Of a DNA stretch of 64,000 bases, positions 53,140 through 63,986 are shown piece by piece. Positions within the stretch are counted from its first letter, which is position 1. The number at the start of each line of letters is the position of its first letter. Location of the stretch: NCBI GenBank assembly GCA_963700425.1, contig CAVOXO010000001.1:434001-498000 (forward strand), read 5' to 3'. The DNA is from CAVOXO01 sp963700425 (GTDB lineage Bacteria; Actinomycetota; Acidimicrobiia; Acidimicrobiales; Microtrichaceae). The notes beneath the pieces were generated by a model. It did no database searches, was not told the origin of the DNA, and saw only the letters and a list, made by a program, of their open reading frames with translations. Made by a program: the position numbers and the translations under genes.

Positions 53140-53814
53140 GTGTGGCTACCGATCCACTGCCCGCTGTGCCTCGACGTCGGGGCCGCGCCGTGCGCGAGGT
53201 GTCGTGCCCGTTTGGCCCCCGCCCCCGACATGTCACCGCCCCCCGGAATCGACGACGCCACCTCGTTGTTCGCCTACGAGGGTGAAGGGCGCCGCCTGAT
53301 CACGCGACTCAAGTACGACAACCACCGCGACGCGGTCGAACCGCTCGTCGTCGAGCTGTCCGCTCATCTCGGGGTGCGCCCCGACCTCGTCACGTGGATC
53401 CCCACGACATCGAGGCGGCGGAGGAGGAGGGGATTCGACCAGGCTCGACTCCTCGCCCACACGATGGGGCGACATCTCGGCGTCGAATGCCGGAGCACGC
53501 TTCGGCGCCACGGCCGGAGCGCAGCGTCGGCACAGACGGGGCAGGGTCGGCGGGAGCGCCTCGAGGCGTCGTTCGTGGCCGTGGTGAGCGTGTCGGGGAC
53601 GATCCTCCTGGTGGATGACGTGAGGACCACCGGCGCGTCGCTCGCTGCGGGCGCCGCGGCTCTGACCGAGGCCGGAGCGGCATCGATCCGGGCGGTCACA
53701 CTGGCGGCCACGCCCGTCAGTTCGTCTCGCCACGATCGGCGCGCCGGTCCTCTACGATGCAAGGGTCCCGACGATCCCCCCGACGGTTCGTCCGCCGGGA
53801 CCAAGGAGGCCTAG
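53140..53814 (+). CDS. comF: ComF family phosphoribosyltransferase-like protein
   Basis: 224 residues as an open frame. An N-terminal four-Cys zinc finger (CPLCLDVGAAPCARCRA), then LFAYEGEGRRLITRLKYDNHRDA, the basic RRRRRRGFDQARLLA and the PRPP loop ILLVDDVRTTGASL, all ComF family marks. ComF helps DNA import in competent bacteria and is widespread in species without known competence. The last 35 residues lack family features and overlap the hpf leader, so the true end may be near 53740 if an indel lies there. It heads the comF-hpf-secA run. Confidence 0.85.
   Translation: MWLPIHCPLCLDVGAAPCARCRARLAPAPDMSPPPGIDDATSLFAYEGEGRRLITRLKYDNHRDAVEPLVVELSAHLGVRPDLVTWIPTTSRRRRRRGFDQARLLAHTMGRHLGVECRSTLRRHGRSAASAQTGQGRRERLEASFVAVVSVSGTILLVDDVRTTGASLAAGAAALTEAGAASIRAVTLAATPVSSSRHDRRAGPLRCKGPDDPPDGSSAGTKEA
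53753..53758 (+). promoter_or_regulatory. Candidate -10 box for hpf
   Basis: TACGAT lies 56 bases before GTG 53815, within the 3' end of the comF frame. It would give hpf a leader of about 50 bases carrying its Shine-Dalgarno AAGGAGG (53803-53809). Confidence 0.3.
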
Positions 53815-54420
53815 GTGCAGGTACGCGTGAGTACTCGACATACCGAGATCGCCCCTCGAGATCACGACCTGATCGTCGAGAAGCTGACCCGGGTCGGAGG
53901 CAAGTTCCTGCCGATGGATCGCGCCGACATCCACTTCTCCGAGGAGCAGAATCCGCGAATCCGCGACAAGGAGGTATGCGAGATCACGATGGAGGGGCAC
54001 GGCCACCACGTCCGCTGCCGAGCAGGCGGTCCCGACCACCTCACCGCCACCGATCGGGCCATCGCCAAGCTCGAGAACAACCTGCGGAAGCTGAAGTCGA
54101 AGCTCGACTCGCACCGGAACCATCGCGACCCCACCCGCGCCCGTCTGCGCTCGACGGCCACCACCGAGGTTCCACCGGAGTTGATCGAGGAGGTCGTTGC
54201 CGCCCCCGTCGAAGACCTCGCCATGGAGGAGGAGTTCCCCTTCAGGATCGTGAAGACCAAGAGGGTCGAACGACTCGAACTCACGCCGATCGACGCGGCG
54301 ATGCGGATGGACCTGGTGGATCACAACTTCTATTTCTTCACCAACATCGACACCCAGCAGGCCGCGGTGGTCTATCGGCGCGACGACGGCGACATCGGCC
54401 TGATCGACCAGGGGGCCTGA
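53815..54420 (+). CDS. hpf: Long-form ribosome hibernation promoting factor
   Basis: 201 residues, intact. The N-terminal RaiA/HPF domain (VRVSTRHTEIAPRDHDLIVEKL...HFSEEQNPRI) binds the 30S decoding region. A linker then joins a C-terminal dimerisation domain (RIVKTKRVERLELTPIDAAMRMDLVDHNFYFFTN, VVYRRDDGDIGLI), so it is the long form that pairs two 70S ribosomes into 100S. The start GTG follows the best ribosome site in the window (AAGGAGG, 5 bases before). comF-hpf-secA order matches other actinobacteria. Confidence 0.95.
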   Translation: MQVRVSTRHTEIAPRDHDLIVEKLTRVGGKFLPMDRADIHFSEEQNPRIRDKEVCEITMEGHGHHVRCRAGGPDHLTATDRAIAKLENNLRKLKSKLDSHRNHRDPTRARLRSTATTEVPPELIEEVVAAPVEDLAMEEEFPFRIVKTKRVERLELTPIDAAMRMDLVDHNFYFFTNIDTQQAAVVYRRDDGDIGLIDQGA

Positions 54421-54443
54421 GGGTCGATCGCCACGTCGGAGGT

Positions 54444-54466
54444 TGCGGACGCCCGGCGTCGGTCGC
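54444..54466 (+). terminator. Weak hairpin between hpf and secA
   Basis: A GACGC/GCGTC stem with a CCG loop, extended by TGCG/CGCA after a small bulge, lies between the hpf stop and the secA -10 box. No T tract follows. It might weaken read-through into secA. Confidence 0.3.
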
Positions 54467-54471
54467 ACCGG

Positions 54472-54477
54472 TAGTGT
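54472..54477 (+). promoter_or_regulatory. Candidate -10 box before secA
   Basis: TAGTGT is followed by 10 bases and ATG 54488. Confidence 0.35.
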
Positions 54478-54487
54478 GAGGCCATCT

Positions 54488-57214
<2,727 letters not shown>

Positions 57215-57224
57215 GTCCACCACC

Positions 57225-58337
57225 ATGCAGGACTTCTCCTCCGCCCTGGGCGATCTTCGTCGACGCCTCGACGAATCCGCGGGCTACCTGAACATCGAGG
57301 CGGGCGAGGCCCGTCGCACCCAGCTCGAGGTCGAACTCGGTCGGCCCGACCTGTGGGACGATCAGGCGGCCGCCCAGGCGACGCAACGGGAGTTCTCGGC
57401 GATCACCGACGACATCGCCGTCCACGCCTCGCTCCGCGACGCCCTCGAGGACGTGGCGACCCTCGCCGAGCTGGCCCGCGAGGAGGGCGACGAGTCGCTC
57501 GAGGGCGAGATCAGCGACGCCATCGCCGACCTCGACCGACGATTCGCCGACCTCGAGCTGCGCGCCCTGTTCGTCGGTGAGTACGACGAGCTCGACGCCA
57601 TCGTCGAGTTCAACTCCGGGGCCGGCGGCGTCGACGCCCAGGACTGGACCGAGATGCTGATGCGGATGTACCTGCGCTGGTGCGAGACGCGGGGCTTCGA
57701 GGTGATCATCGACGCCGCCTCGCCGGGCACCGAGGCCGGGATCAGCTCGGCCACCTTCGAGATCAAGGGCCGCTACGCCTACGGGATGATGCGGTCCGAG
57801 CACGGGGTGCACCGTCTGGTGCGCATCTCGCCGTTCGACAACAACGCCCGTCGCCAGACATCGTTCGCCTCGCTGAAGGTCACGCCGCTCATCGAGGATG
57901 TCGACGACGAGATCGAGATCGACGAGAAGGACCTGCGCATCGACGTCTACCGGTCGTCGGGTGCCGGCGGTCAGCACGTGAACGTCACCGATTCGGCGGT
58001 GCGCATCACGCACCTGCCCACGGGAACGGTGGTGTCCTGCCAGAACGAGCGTTCCCAGCACCAGAACAAGGACCGGGCGATGACGGTCCTGAAGGCGAAG
58101 CTGTCTGGAGCTGGAACGCCTGCAGCGACAGGCCAGGACTCGCCGAGATCGCCGGTGATCCAGCTCGACGCCGACTTCGGCAGCCAGATCCGCAACTACG
58201 TCCAGCACCCCTACCAGCAGGTCAAGGATCTGCGAACCGGCTACGAGATGGGGAACGTCGAGGGGGTGCTCGAGGGCGATCTGGACGCCTTGATGGAGTC
58301 GTATCTCCGTTGGGTCCGGTCGTCGGCGAGTTCGTGA
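57225..58337 (+). CDS. prfB: Peptide chain release factor 2, with a locally out-of-frame patch
   Basis: 370 residues. RF2 releases proteins at UGA and UAA. The N-terminal coiled coil, GAGGVDAQDWTEMLMRM, GRYAYGMMRSEHGVHRLVRISPFD and the GGQHVN catalytic loop are all there. There is no in-frame TGA or slippery site near codon 25, so it lacks the autoregulatory frameshift of many RF2 genes. The frame stays open, but about 25 residues at 58105-58170 read SGAGTPAATGQDSPRS where the neighbouring frame gives a family-like LELERLQRQ...LAEIAGDP. Paired indels hide there. Downstream QIRNYVQHPYQQVKDLRTG is normal. Confidence 0.95.
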   Translation: MQDFSSALGDLRRRLDESAGYLNIEAGEARRTQLEVELGRPDLWDDQAAAQATQREFSAITDDIAVHASLRDALEDVATLAELAREEGDESLEGEISDAIADLDRRFADLELRALFVGEYDELDAIVEFNSGAGGVDAQDWTEMLMRMYLRWCETRGFEVIIDAASPGTEAGISSATFEIKGRYAYGMMRSEHGVHRLVRISPFDNNARRQTSFASLKVTPLIEDVDDEIEIDEKDLRIDVYRSSGAGGQHVNVTDSAVRITHLPTGTVVSCQNERSQHQNKDRAMTVLKAKLSGAGTPAATGQDSPRSPVIQLDADFGSQIRNYVQHPYQQVKDLRTGYEMGNVEGVLEGDLDALMESYLRWVRSSASS

Positions 58338-58379
58338 AACCCCGCTCACCGGTGCGGACACCGCCACGGTGGCGCCCAC

Positions 58380-58385
58380 TAGAGT
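58380..58385 (+). promoter_or_regulatory. Candidate -10 box of the ftsEX operon
   Basis: TAGAGT lies about 60 bases before GTG 58446, in the 108-base gap after prfB. No -35 stands out. Confidence 0.3.
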
Positions 58386-58445
58386 TGGCGCGCTCACGGC
58401 GGGACCGCCCGCCAGTACAAGGTTCGGAACAGGATCGAATCCCCC

Positions 58446-59127
58446 GTGATCAGGCTCGAGAACGTCACCAAGACCTACAAGGGCGGCCAGCCGCCGTTCG
58501 AACGCGCCGACGTCGACATCGCAGAAGGGCGAGTTCGTCTTCCTGGTCGGTGCGTCGGGATCGGGCAAGTCGACCTTCATCCGGCTGCTCAACCGTCAGG
58601 AGACCCCCACCGAGGGTCAGCGTCTGGGTGGCCGGCAAGGACATCGGTTCGCTTCCCGGACTGGAAGGTTCCCTACCTGCGCCGCAACATCGGCTACGTC
58701 TTCCAGGACTACAAGCTCCTGACTCAGAAGAACGTGGCCGAGAACGTGGCCTTCGCCCTCGAGGCCATCGGTCGGCCCCGTTCCACGATCAAAGCGCAGG
58801 TACCGGCGATCCTCGAGTTGGTGGGGCTGGAGGGCAAGGCGTCCAGCCGTCCCGATGAGCTGTCCGGTGGTGAACAGCAGCGGGTGTCGATCGCCCGCGC
58901 CTTCGTCAACCGACCGCTCATCATGCTGGCCGACGAGCCGACCGGCAACCTCGATCCCGTCCACGACGGTGGGGATCATGAAGCTGCTCGACCGGATCAA
59001 CCGCACCGGAACGACAGTGGTGATGGCCACACACGACCGGGGCATCGTCGACGTGATGCGTCGACGGGTCATCGAGCTGGAGAACGGCGTCATCGTGCGT
59101 GACCAGGCCCGAGGGGTCTACGAGTAG
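58446..59127 (+). CDS. ftsE: Cell division ATP-binding protein FtsE, about four frameshifts
   Basis: The ABC ATPase that with FtsX controls peptidoglycan hydrolases at the septum. Rejoined, it reads MIRLENVTKTYKGG, Walker A GASGSGKSTF, NIGYVFQDYKLLTQKNVAENV, the signature LSGGEQQRVSIARA, Walker B MLADEPTGNLDP and the His loop MATHDRGIVD. Single-base insertions near 58525, 58618, 58662 and 58960 break the frame; each lies at or beside a CG or AG step. Rejoined length is about 226 residues, normal for FtsE. GTG 58446 start. ftsX follows 6 bases later. Confidence 0.93.
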
Positions 59128-59133
59128 ACCACC

Positions 59134-60037
59134 ATGGCCGTCAGACTCGACTACCTCGCACGGGAGACCGGACACAATCTGGTCCGCAACTGGCTGCTGA
59201 CCGTGGCCACGGTCCTCATCGTCGCCGGTCACCCTGACCCTGTTCGGGGTGACGTTCCTCATGACCATCTACGGCATGGGGAACGCGTTCGCCAAGTGGA
59301 ACGACGACGTGTCCTTCATCGTCTACATGAACATCGACGCGTCCGAAGATCAGATCGACCTGGTCGCCACCGAGTTGGAGGATTCACCACAGGTCGATTC
59401 GTTCGACTACTTCGATCGCCGACGAGAGCTACGCGCTGTTCAAGAAGATCTTCGAGAAGGACGATCCGGCCATCATCGAGACCATCGGTCCCGGAGGACC
59501 TGCCGACGTCGTACCGGGTGAAGCCCTCGAATCCCGACGCCAATGTCGTGAGGGAGCTGGCCAACACCTTCGAGCCGAAGCCGGGGGTCTTCCAGGTCGA
59601 GTTCCCCGACGACCAGGTCCGTCAGTTCCAGGCGGCGATGAACAAGCTGAGATTGTGGGCTCTGACCGGCGTCGGCATTCTGCTGGTCGTCGTCGGTCAT
59701 CCTGATCTTCATCGCCATCCAGACCGCCGTGTTCTCCCGCCGACGCGAGATCGAGGTGATGCGTCTCGTGGGGGCGACCAACTGGTTCATCCGTGTGCCG
59801 TTCCTGCTGGAGGGTCTGATCCAGGGGATCCTCGGTGCCGTGATCGCCGCGGATTCCTCAAGACGGTGGATGTCCTGTGGAACGACACGACCGCAGGAAT
59901 TCGCCGGATCGCTCTTCGGTCGCCTGACCTGGACGTCGGCGGAGTTCGGCTGGGTGGTGCTGGTGGTCCTCGGCATCGGCGCCGTCGTGGGTGCGATCGG
60001 ATCGTTCCTGTCGGTCACCTGGTACCTGCGGGTCTGA
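59134..60037 (+). CDS. ftsX: Cell division protein FtsX, about six frameshifts
   Basis: The membrane partner of FtsE. MAVRLDYLARETGHNLVRN leads to helix 1 (TVATVLIVAVTLTLFGVTFL). The extracellular loop contains VYMNIDASEDQIDLV, FDYFDRDESYALF and PEDLPTSYRVKPSNPDA, and helices 2-4 carry GVGILLVVVVILIFIAIQTAVF, REIEVMRLVGATNWFIRVPFLLEGLIQGILGAVIA and GWVVLVVLGIGAVVGAIGSFLSV. Extra bases near 59225, 59415, 59492, 59693 and 59888, and a missing G near 59853, account for the breaks; the rejoined length is about 300 residues. The usual downstream smpB is absent here. Confidence 0.93.
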
Positions 60038-60057
60038 CGGTCGCGCGCCCTTGAATC

Positions 60058-60382
60058 TCAGGTGAGCCCGCGTATCACTGCGGCCACGACGGCCGCTGTG
60101 AGGATCGTGGCGGTCAACGATCGGGTCCGGACCGCGACAGCGGTGCCGATCGCCACCGCCACGACGCGGCGTTGCCACGATGTCGGCCGATGCCTCCGCC
60201 AGGCTCTGGGTCACGACGAGACCACTGAACAGCGCAGCGGGAAGCAGGCCCACCACGCGGGACACGTACGTCGATTCGGTCACCCCCTGGGGGCTCTCGG
60301 AACGGCGGGCCAACGGACCCAGGCCGAACGCTTTGACTCCGTAGGCGGCCGCCGCCATCACGACGATCGTCGTCCAGCTCAC
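60058..60382 (-). CDS. azlD: AzlD-like branched-chain amino acid transport protein, one frameshift
   Basis: About 107 residues and three or four membrane helices. TTIVVMAAAAYGVKAFGLGPLA, VVGLLPAALFSGLVVTQSLA match AzlD, the small partner of AzlC in branched-chain amino acid or azaleucine export. The frame breaks near 60175, after which the last helix (TATILTAAVVAAVIRGL) ends at TGA 60058-60060. Start GTG 60382 overlaps the azlC stop (GTGA). It converges with ftsX. Confidence 0.8.
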
Positions 60383-61062
60383 GACTCGCGCTCTCCGGGG
60401 TCGGCGGGTCCCGTGGGTTGTCGGGCCGCAACACCGGCTCCGAGCGCGGCGACGATCATGGGCACCCCGACGGGGGCGACGAGAGAGGCCGCGGCAGCGA
60501 GAGCGGCGGCCACTGCAGCAGCCTTGCGACCGTCCCGACCGGAGAGGTGGGGGAGCAGGAGGACGACGAAGGCGGCCGGGAACACGGCATCGAGGCCCCA
60601 CCGCTCGACGTCACCGATGATGCCGCCTCCCACCGCTCCGAGAGCGGTGCCGAGGTTCCAGAAGACGAAGACCCCCAGTCCGGCGGCGATGAATCCCCTC
60701 CGTCGGTCGCGTGGGGTGTCCTGAGCAGCCCCCACACCGGTCGACTCGTCGATGATCAGGTGGGCCAGCGCGGCTCGTCGCAGCGGCGACTCGTCGCGGA
60801 ACCAGCGATCGACGACCGGCCCGTAGAGGGCGTTGCGGAGACACAGCGCGATGGCCGCCGAGGCGGCGGCGACCTGGCTGCCTCCGCTCCCCACCACCCC
60901 CACCGCGGCGAACTGGGAGGCCCCGGTGAACATGAGCGCCGACATCGCACAGGTCCGCGGAACGCTGATACCGGCGGCGACCGACAGGACCCCGAAGACG
61001 ACACCGACGACACCGACCGCCAGTCCGAGGGTCACCCCGTCACGGACGGGACGCGATGTCAC
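60379..61062 (-). CDS. azlC: AzlC family branched-chain amino acid exporter
   Basis: 227 residues, intact, about five to six helices. FGVLSVAAGISVPRTCAMSALMFTGASQFAAVGVV, ALCLRNALYGPVV and AHLIIDESTGVGAAQ are AzlC landmarks. AzlCD pumps out branched-chain amino acids and analogues. The start GTG 61062 is chosen over the longer frame to 61095 because it overlaps the upstream stop by GTGA, the rule in this window. Confidence 0.88.
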   Translation of the reverse strand: MTSRPVRDGVTLGLAVGVVGVVFGVLSVAAGISVPRTCAMSALMFTGASQFAAVGVVGSGGSQVAAASAAIALCLRNALYGPVVDRWFRDESPLRRAALAHLIIDESTGVGAAQDTPRDRRRGFIAAGLGVFVFWNLGTALGAVGGGIIGDVERWGLDAVFPAAFVVLLLPHLSGRDGRKAAAVAAALAAAASLVAPVGVPMIVAALGAGVAARQPTGPADPGERES

Positions 61063-61640
61063 CCGAAGTAGTCGGGCTCGTGACCCGGCTTCCATTTGAT
61101 GTTGCAGCCGATCGATGCGAGTTGTTCGGTCTCGACCGGAGAACCGTGGGCCACTGCGGTGATCGCCGCGGTCAGGTCGTCGCCGGTCACGGTCCTACCG
61201 TTGCCCGGGGTGGCATCGTCGAAGCGGCCTCGGTAGACGAGGTGCCGGTCGGCGTCGAACACGAAGAAGTCGGGAGTGCAGGCGGCGCGATAGGCGGTGG
61301 CGACCTCCTGGGTCTCGTCCCAGAGGTAGGGGAACGTCCATCCCCATTCGGCGGCCCGCTGCGCCATCAGGTGAGGGGCGTCATCGGGATGGGCGTCGAT
61401 GTCGTTGGCCATGATGCCCACCACCGCGATCCCCGCATCGTCGGCCTGTCGCGCCACATCGCCCAGGCGGGGAGCGATCAGCTGCACGTACGGACAGTGG
61501 TTCGAGAGGAAGGCTACGACCAGGCCCCGCCGGCCATCGACCAGACCGTCGAGCGAATGGTCGGTTCCGGAGCTGTCGGGCAGGGTGAACGGCGGCGCAG
61601 CTGTGCCGAGGGGGAGCATTGTCGAATTCGTGGCGACCAT
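61059..61640 (-). CDS. Thioredoxin-family (peroxiredoxin-like) protein
   Basis: 193 residues, intact. LGTAAPPFTLPDSSG opens an AhpC/TSA-thioredoxin fold; the single active-site Cys is in SNHCPYVQLIAPRL, and FPYLWDETQEVATAYRAACTPDFFVFDADRHLVYRGRFDDA is typical of this redoxin subgroup. A second conserved Cys lies in the C-terminal SIGCNIKWKPG, and a third near ACTPD. It probably detoxifies peroxides or repairs thiols. It heads an operon with azlC and azlD, an association whose meaning is unclear. ATG 61640. Confidence 0.88.
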   Translation of the reverse strand: MVATNSTMLPLGTAAPPFTLPDSSGTDHSLDGLVDGRRGLVVAFLSNHCPYVQLIAPRLGDVARQADDAGIAVVGIMANDIDAHPDDAPHLMAQRAAEWGWTFPYLWDETQEVATAYRAACTPDFFVFDADRHLVYRGRFDDATPGNGRTVTGDDLTAAITAVAHGSPVETEQLASIGCNIKWKPGHEPDYFG

Positions 61641-61646
61641 GTCGGC

Positions 61647-61652
61647 AAGCTA
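61647..61652 (-). promoter_or_regulatory. -10 box, leaderless start of the thioredoxin-azlCD operon
   Basis: On the minus strand TAGCTT is followed by 6 bases and ATG 61640. It is divergent from the Rieske promoter at 61668. Confidence 0.45.
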
Positions 61653-61667
61653 GTCGGCGCAGGCCGA

Positions 61668-61673
61668 TAGCCT
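61668..61673 (+). promoter_or_regulatory. -10 box, leaderless start of the Rieske gene
   Basis: TAGCCT is followed by 7 bases and GTG 61681. Confidence 0.45.
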
Positions 61674-61680
61674 TGCGCCC

Positions 61681-62034
61681 GTGCCTCGAGAGTGGGTCGC
61701 CCTCACGGGCCGTGACACGGTGGCGCCCGGTGACGTCGTCGCGGTCGACGAACACGATGTCGTGGTGTGGTCGACCGCCGCCGGCCGGGTGTGTGTGATG
61801 GATGCCCGCTGCCCCCACCAGTGGTCACATCTGGGGGCCGAGGGGGCGGTCGTGGGCGAGGAACTGGTGTGTGCCAGTCACTTCTGGCGCTTCGATGCGG
61901 AAGGGAACGGGGCCAAGCTGTCGATGAACGGCCGCCGCGACGTGAAGGCTCCCATCGACGTCTTCCCGAGCCGTGAGGTCGACGGCCGGATCTACGCGCT
62001 CATCGACGATGACCGGGGATGCTCGTCCACGTGA
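61681..62034 (+). CDS. Rieske [2Fe-2S] protein
   Basis: 117 residues, intact. The cluster ligands are in CPHQWSHLG (CxH) and CASHFWRFD (CxxH), separated by 17 residues, giving a small Rieske ferredoxin rather than a full oxygenase or bc1 subunit. VWSTAAGRVCVMDARCPH before the first ligand fits. A conserved Pro loop in the cytochrome bc type is absent. It could carry electrons to an oxygenase elsewhere. Its stop overlaps the next start (GTGA at 62031-62034). Confidence 0.85.
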   Translation: MPREWVALTGRDTVAPGDVVAVDEHDVVVWSTAAGRVCVMDARCPHQWSHLGAEGAVVGEELVCASHFWRFDAEGNGAKLSMNGRRDVKAPIDVFPSREVDGRIYALIDDDRGCSST

Positions 62035-63986
62035 CCACCCCACCGGTCCCCATCCGGCGATCGACCCCCGCGGTCGCGTCCCGAGCGTCCCTCGGGGCGG
62101 CTCTCGTCGGTCTCGCTCTGGTCCTGATGATGTGGAGCGGCTCGGCGACCACCGCCGGAGCGACCTCGACCCAGAGCTCCGGCGAACACATCGAGTCGTT
62201 CGAGTCGATCGTCGACGTCAACGCGGACGGGTCGATCGACGTGACCGAGACCATCGTCTACGACTTCGGTGCCCAGCAGCGTCACGGAATCCGCCGCGAC
62301 ATCCCGGTGCGCTTCGAGTGGACCGGTGATCCGCCCGACGACGCCCCGGCCGGGGCGACCTACGACCGGGTGACGCCGATCGACGACATCAGCGTCGGAT
62401 CGCCCGACGGTGCGCCGACCGATGTGGAGCGATCCGACGACAGCGGGATCGTCAGCCTCCGTATCGGCGACCCCGACCGGACGATCTCGGGTCGACACAC
62501 CTATGTCATCCGCTACCGGCTCGGCGGTGTGCTCTCGGGCTTCGACGAACATGATGAGCTCTATCTGAACATCACCGGCAACGGCTGGGACGTCGCGATC
62601 GATTCGAGTCGTGCCGAGATCAGGGTCGACGGCGGCGCAGAGCTCGATGCGGTGTGCTTCGCCGGCCCCGTGCAGTCCAGCCTCTCCTGTGATTCGGCGG
62701 AGACCGGCCCGGGTACCGCGTCGTTCTCCCAGGGTCAGCTCTCCGCCGGGTCGGGCCTGACCGTGGTCGTCGGCATTCCCAAGGGGGTCGTGGCGGAGCC
62801 GGAATCGATCCTCGAGGAGCGGTGGTCGGTGGCCACCGCGTTCTCGCTGACCCCTCTCACCGCGGCGCTCAGCGCTCTGATGCTCTTCGGCACCCTCGGA
62901 GCGGTCGCCGGTATGGGGTGGCGCCATGGCCGGGATCGTCGTTGGAGCGGCGGCGCGACCGACGCCGCGTTCGGCAACGTCTCGGGTCAGGAGGAGAAGG
63001 TTCCGCTCGGACACGCGTCGCAGGATCCGGTCGAGTTCGTTCCGCCCGAGGGGATCCGGCCCGGTCACATGGGCACCTTGTGGGACGAGCAGGCCAACCA
63101 CCTCGACGTCTCGGCGATGATCGTCGACCTCGCCGTGAGGGGATGGATGCGCATCGACGAGCTCCCGGCGGCCGAATCGTCGTTTCCCTGGTTCGGTTCG
63201 CACGGCTCGGACTATCAGCTGGTGCGGCTGGTCGACCCGCGGACTCCGATCGGCGCGGACTCCCTGTCCAACGCGGAGGTGATTCTCATGGACGGCCTGT
63301 TCCGCGACGGGTCTCCACAGAAGCTGAGTTCACTCAAGACGAAGTTCGCCGAGCGGCTCGGTCTGGTTCAGGGTGCTCTCTACGACGACGTCGTGACCCT
63401 GGGCTGGTTCCCGGCCCGACCGGATCGGGTTCGGGCGCGCTGGATCACCATCGGGATCGTGGCCACGATCGTCGGCGCCGGCATCGCCTACCTGGCGGTG
63501 CGCTACACCCACCTGGGTCTCGTGGCCCTGCCACTTCCGCTCGCGGGCCTCGCCCTCATCGCGACCTCGTCGCGGTTCCCGTCGCGAACGGGCCGGGGTA
63601 CGGCGATGCTGGGCCGTGTGCGGGGATTCCGCGAGCTGTTCGAAGCCGGTGAGGGTGAGCGGCAGCGATTCGCCGAACAGAAACACCTGTTCGCCCGCTA
63701 CCTGCCCTACGCCATCGTCTTCGGAATGGCGGACAAATGGGCCGAGACCTTCGCCGCACTGGGACTGACCCCCGAGGAGATGGGGCTCGGGGTCTGGTAC
63801 ACGTCACCCTACGGGTACGACCCGATCCGTTTCGGTTGGGCGATGGGGTCGTTCACCACGGCGTCGGCCGGGTCGATGGCCGCGGCCGCACCGTCCTCGG
63901 CCGGTGGCGCCTCGTCGGGAGGGAGCGGCTTCTCGGGCGGCTTCTCCGGTGGAGGATTCGGCGGCGGGGGCGGAGGATCGTGGTGA
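62031..63986 (+). CDS. DUF2207 domain-containing membrane protein
   Basis: 651 residues, intact. A signal or anchor helix, then an exported DUF2207 domain (HIESFESIVDVNADGSIDVTETIVYDFG, the RHGIRRDIPVRF motif, LYLNITGNGWDV). A transmembrane helix (about 285-305) follows, then a cytoplasmic helical domain, two more helices (ITIGIVATIVGAGIAYLAV and LGLVALPLPLAGLALIA), a WAETFAALG segment and a Gly/Ser-rich tail ending in GGGGGGSW. DUF2207 proteins are common membrane proteins of unknown function; the Gly-rich tail recalls TPM-like proteins. ATG 62019 is possible, but GTG 62031 overlaps the Rieske stop. The remaining 14 bases of the window hold nothing. Confidence 0.88.
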   Translation: MTTPPVPIRRSTPAVASRASLGAALVGLALVLMMWSGSATTAGATSTQSSGEHIESFESIVDVNADGSIDVTETIVYDFGAQQRHGIRRDIPVRFEWTGDPPDDAPAGATYDRVTPIDDISVGSPDGAPTDVERSDDSGIVSLRIGDPDRTISGRHTYVIRYRLGGVLSGFDEHDELYLNITGNGWDVAIDSSRAEIRVDGGAELDAVCFAGPVQSSLSCDSAETGPGTASFSQGQLSAGSGLTVVVGIPKGVVAEPESILEERWSVATAFSLTPLTAALSALMLFGTLGAVAGMGWRHGRDRRWSGGATDAAFGNVSGQEEKVPLGHASQDPVEFVPPEGIRPGHMGTLWDEQANHLDVSAMIVDLAVRGWMRIDELPAAESSFPWFGSHGSDYQLVRLVDPRTPIGADSLSNAEVILMDGLFRDGSPQKLSSLKTKFAERLGLVQGALYDDVVTLGWFPARPDRVRARWITIGIVATIVGAGIAYLAVRYTHLGLVALPLPLAGLALIATSSRFPSRTGRGTAMLGRVRGFRELFEAGEGERQRFAEQKHLFARYLPYAIVFGMADKWAETFAALGLTPEEMGLGVWYTSPYGYDPIRFGWAMGSFTTASAGSMAAAAPSSAGGASSGGSGFSGGFSGGGFGGGGGGSW

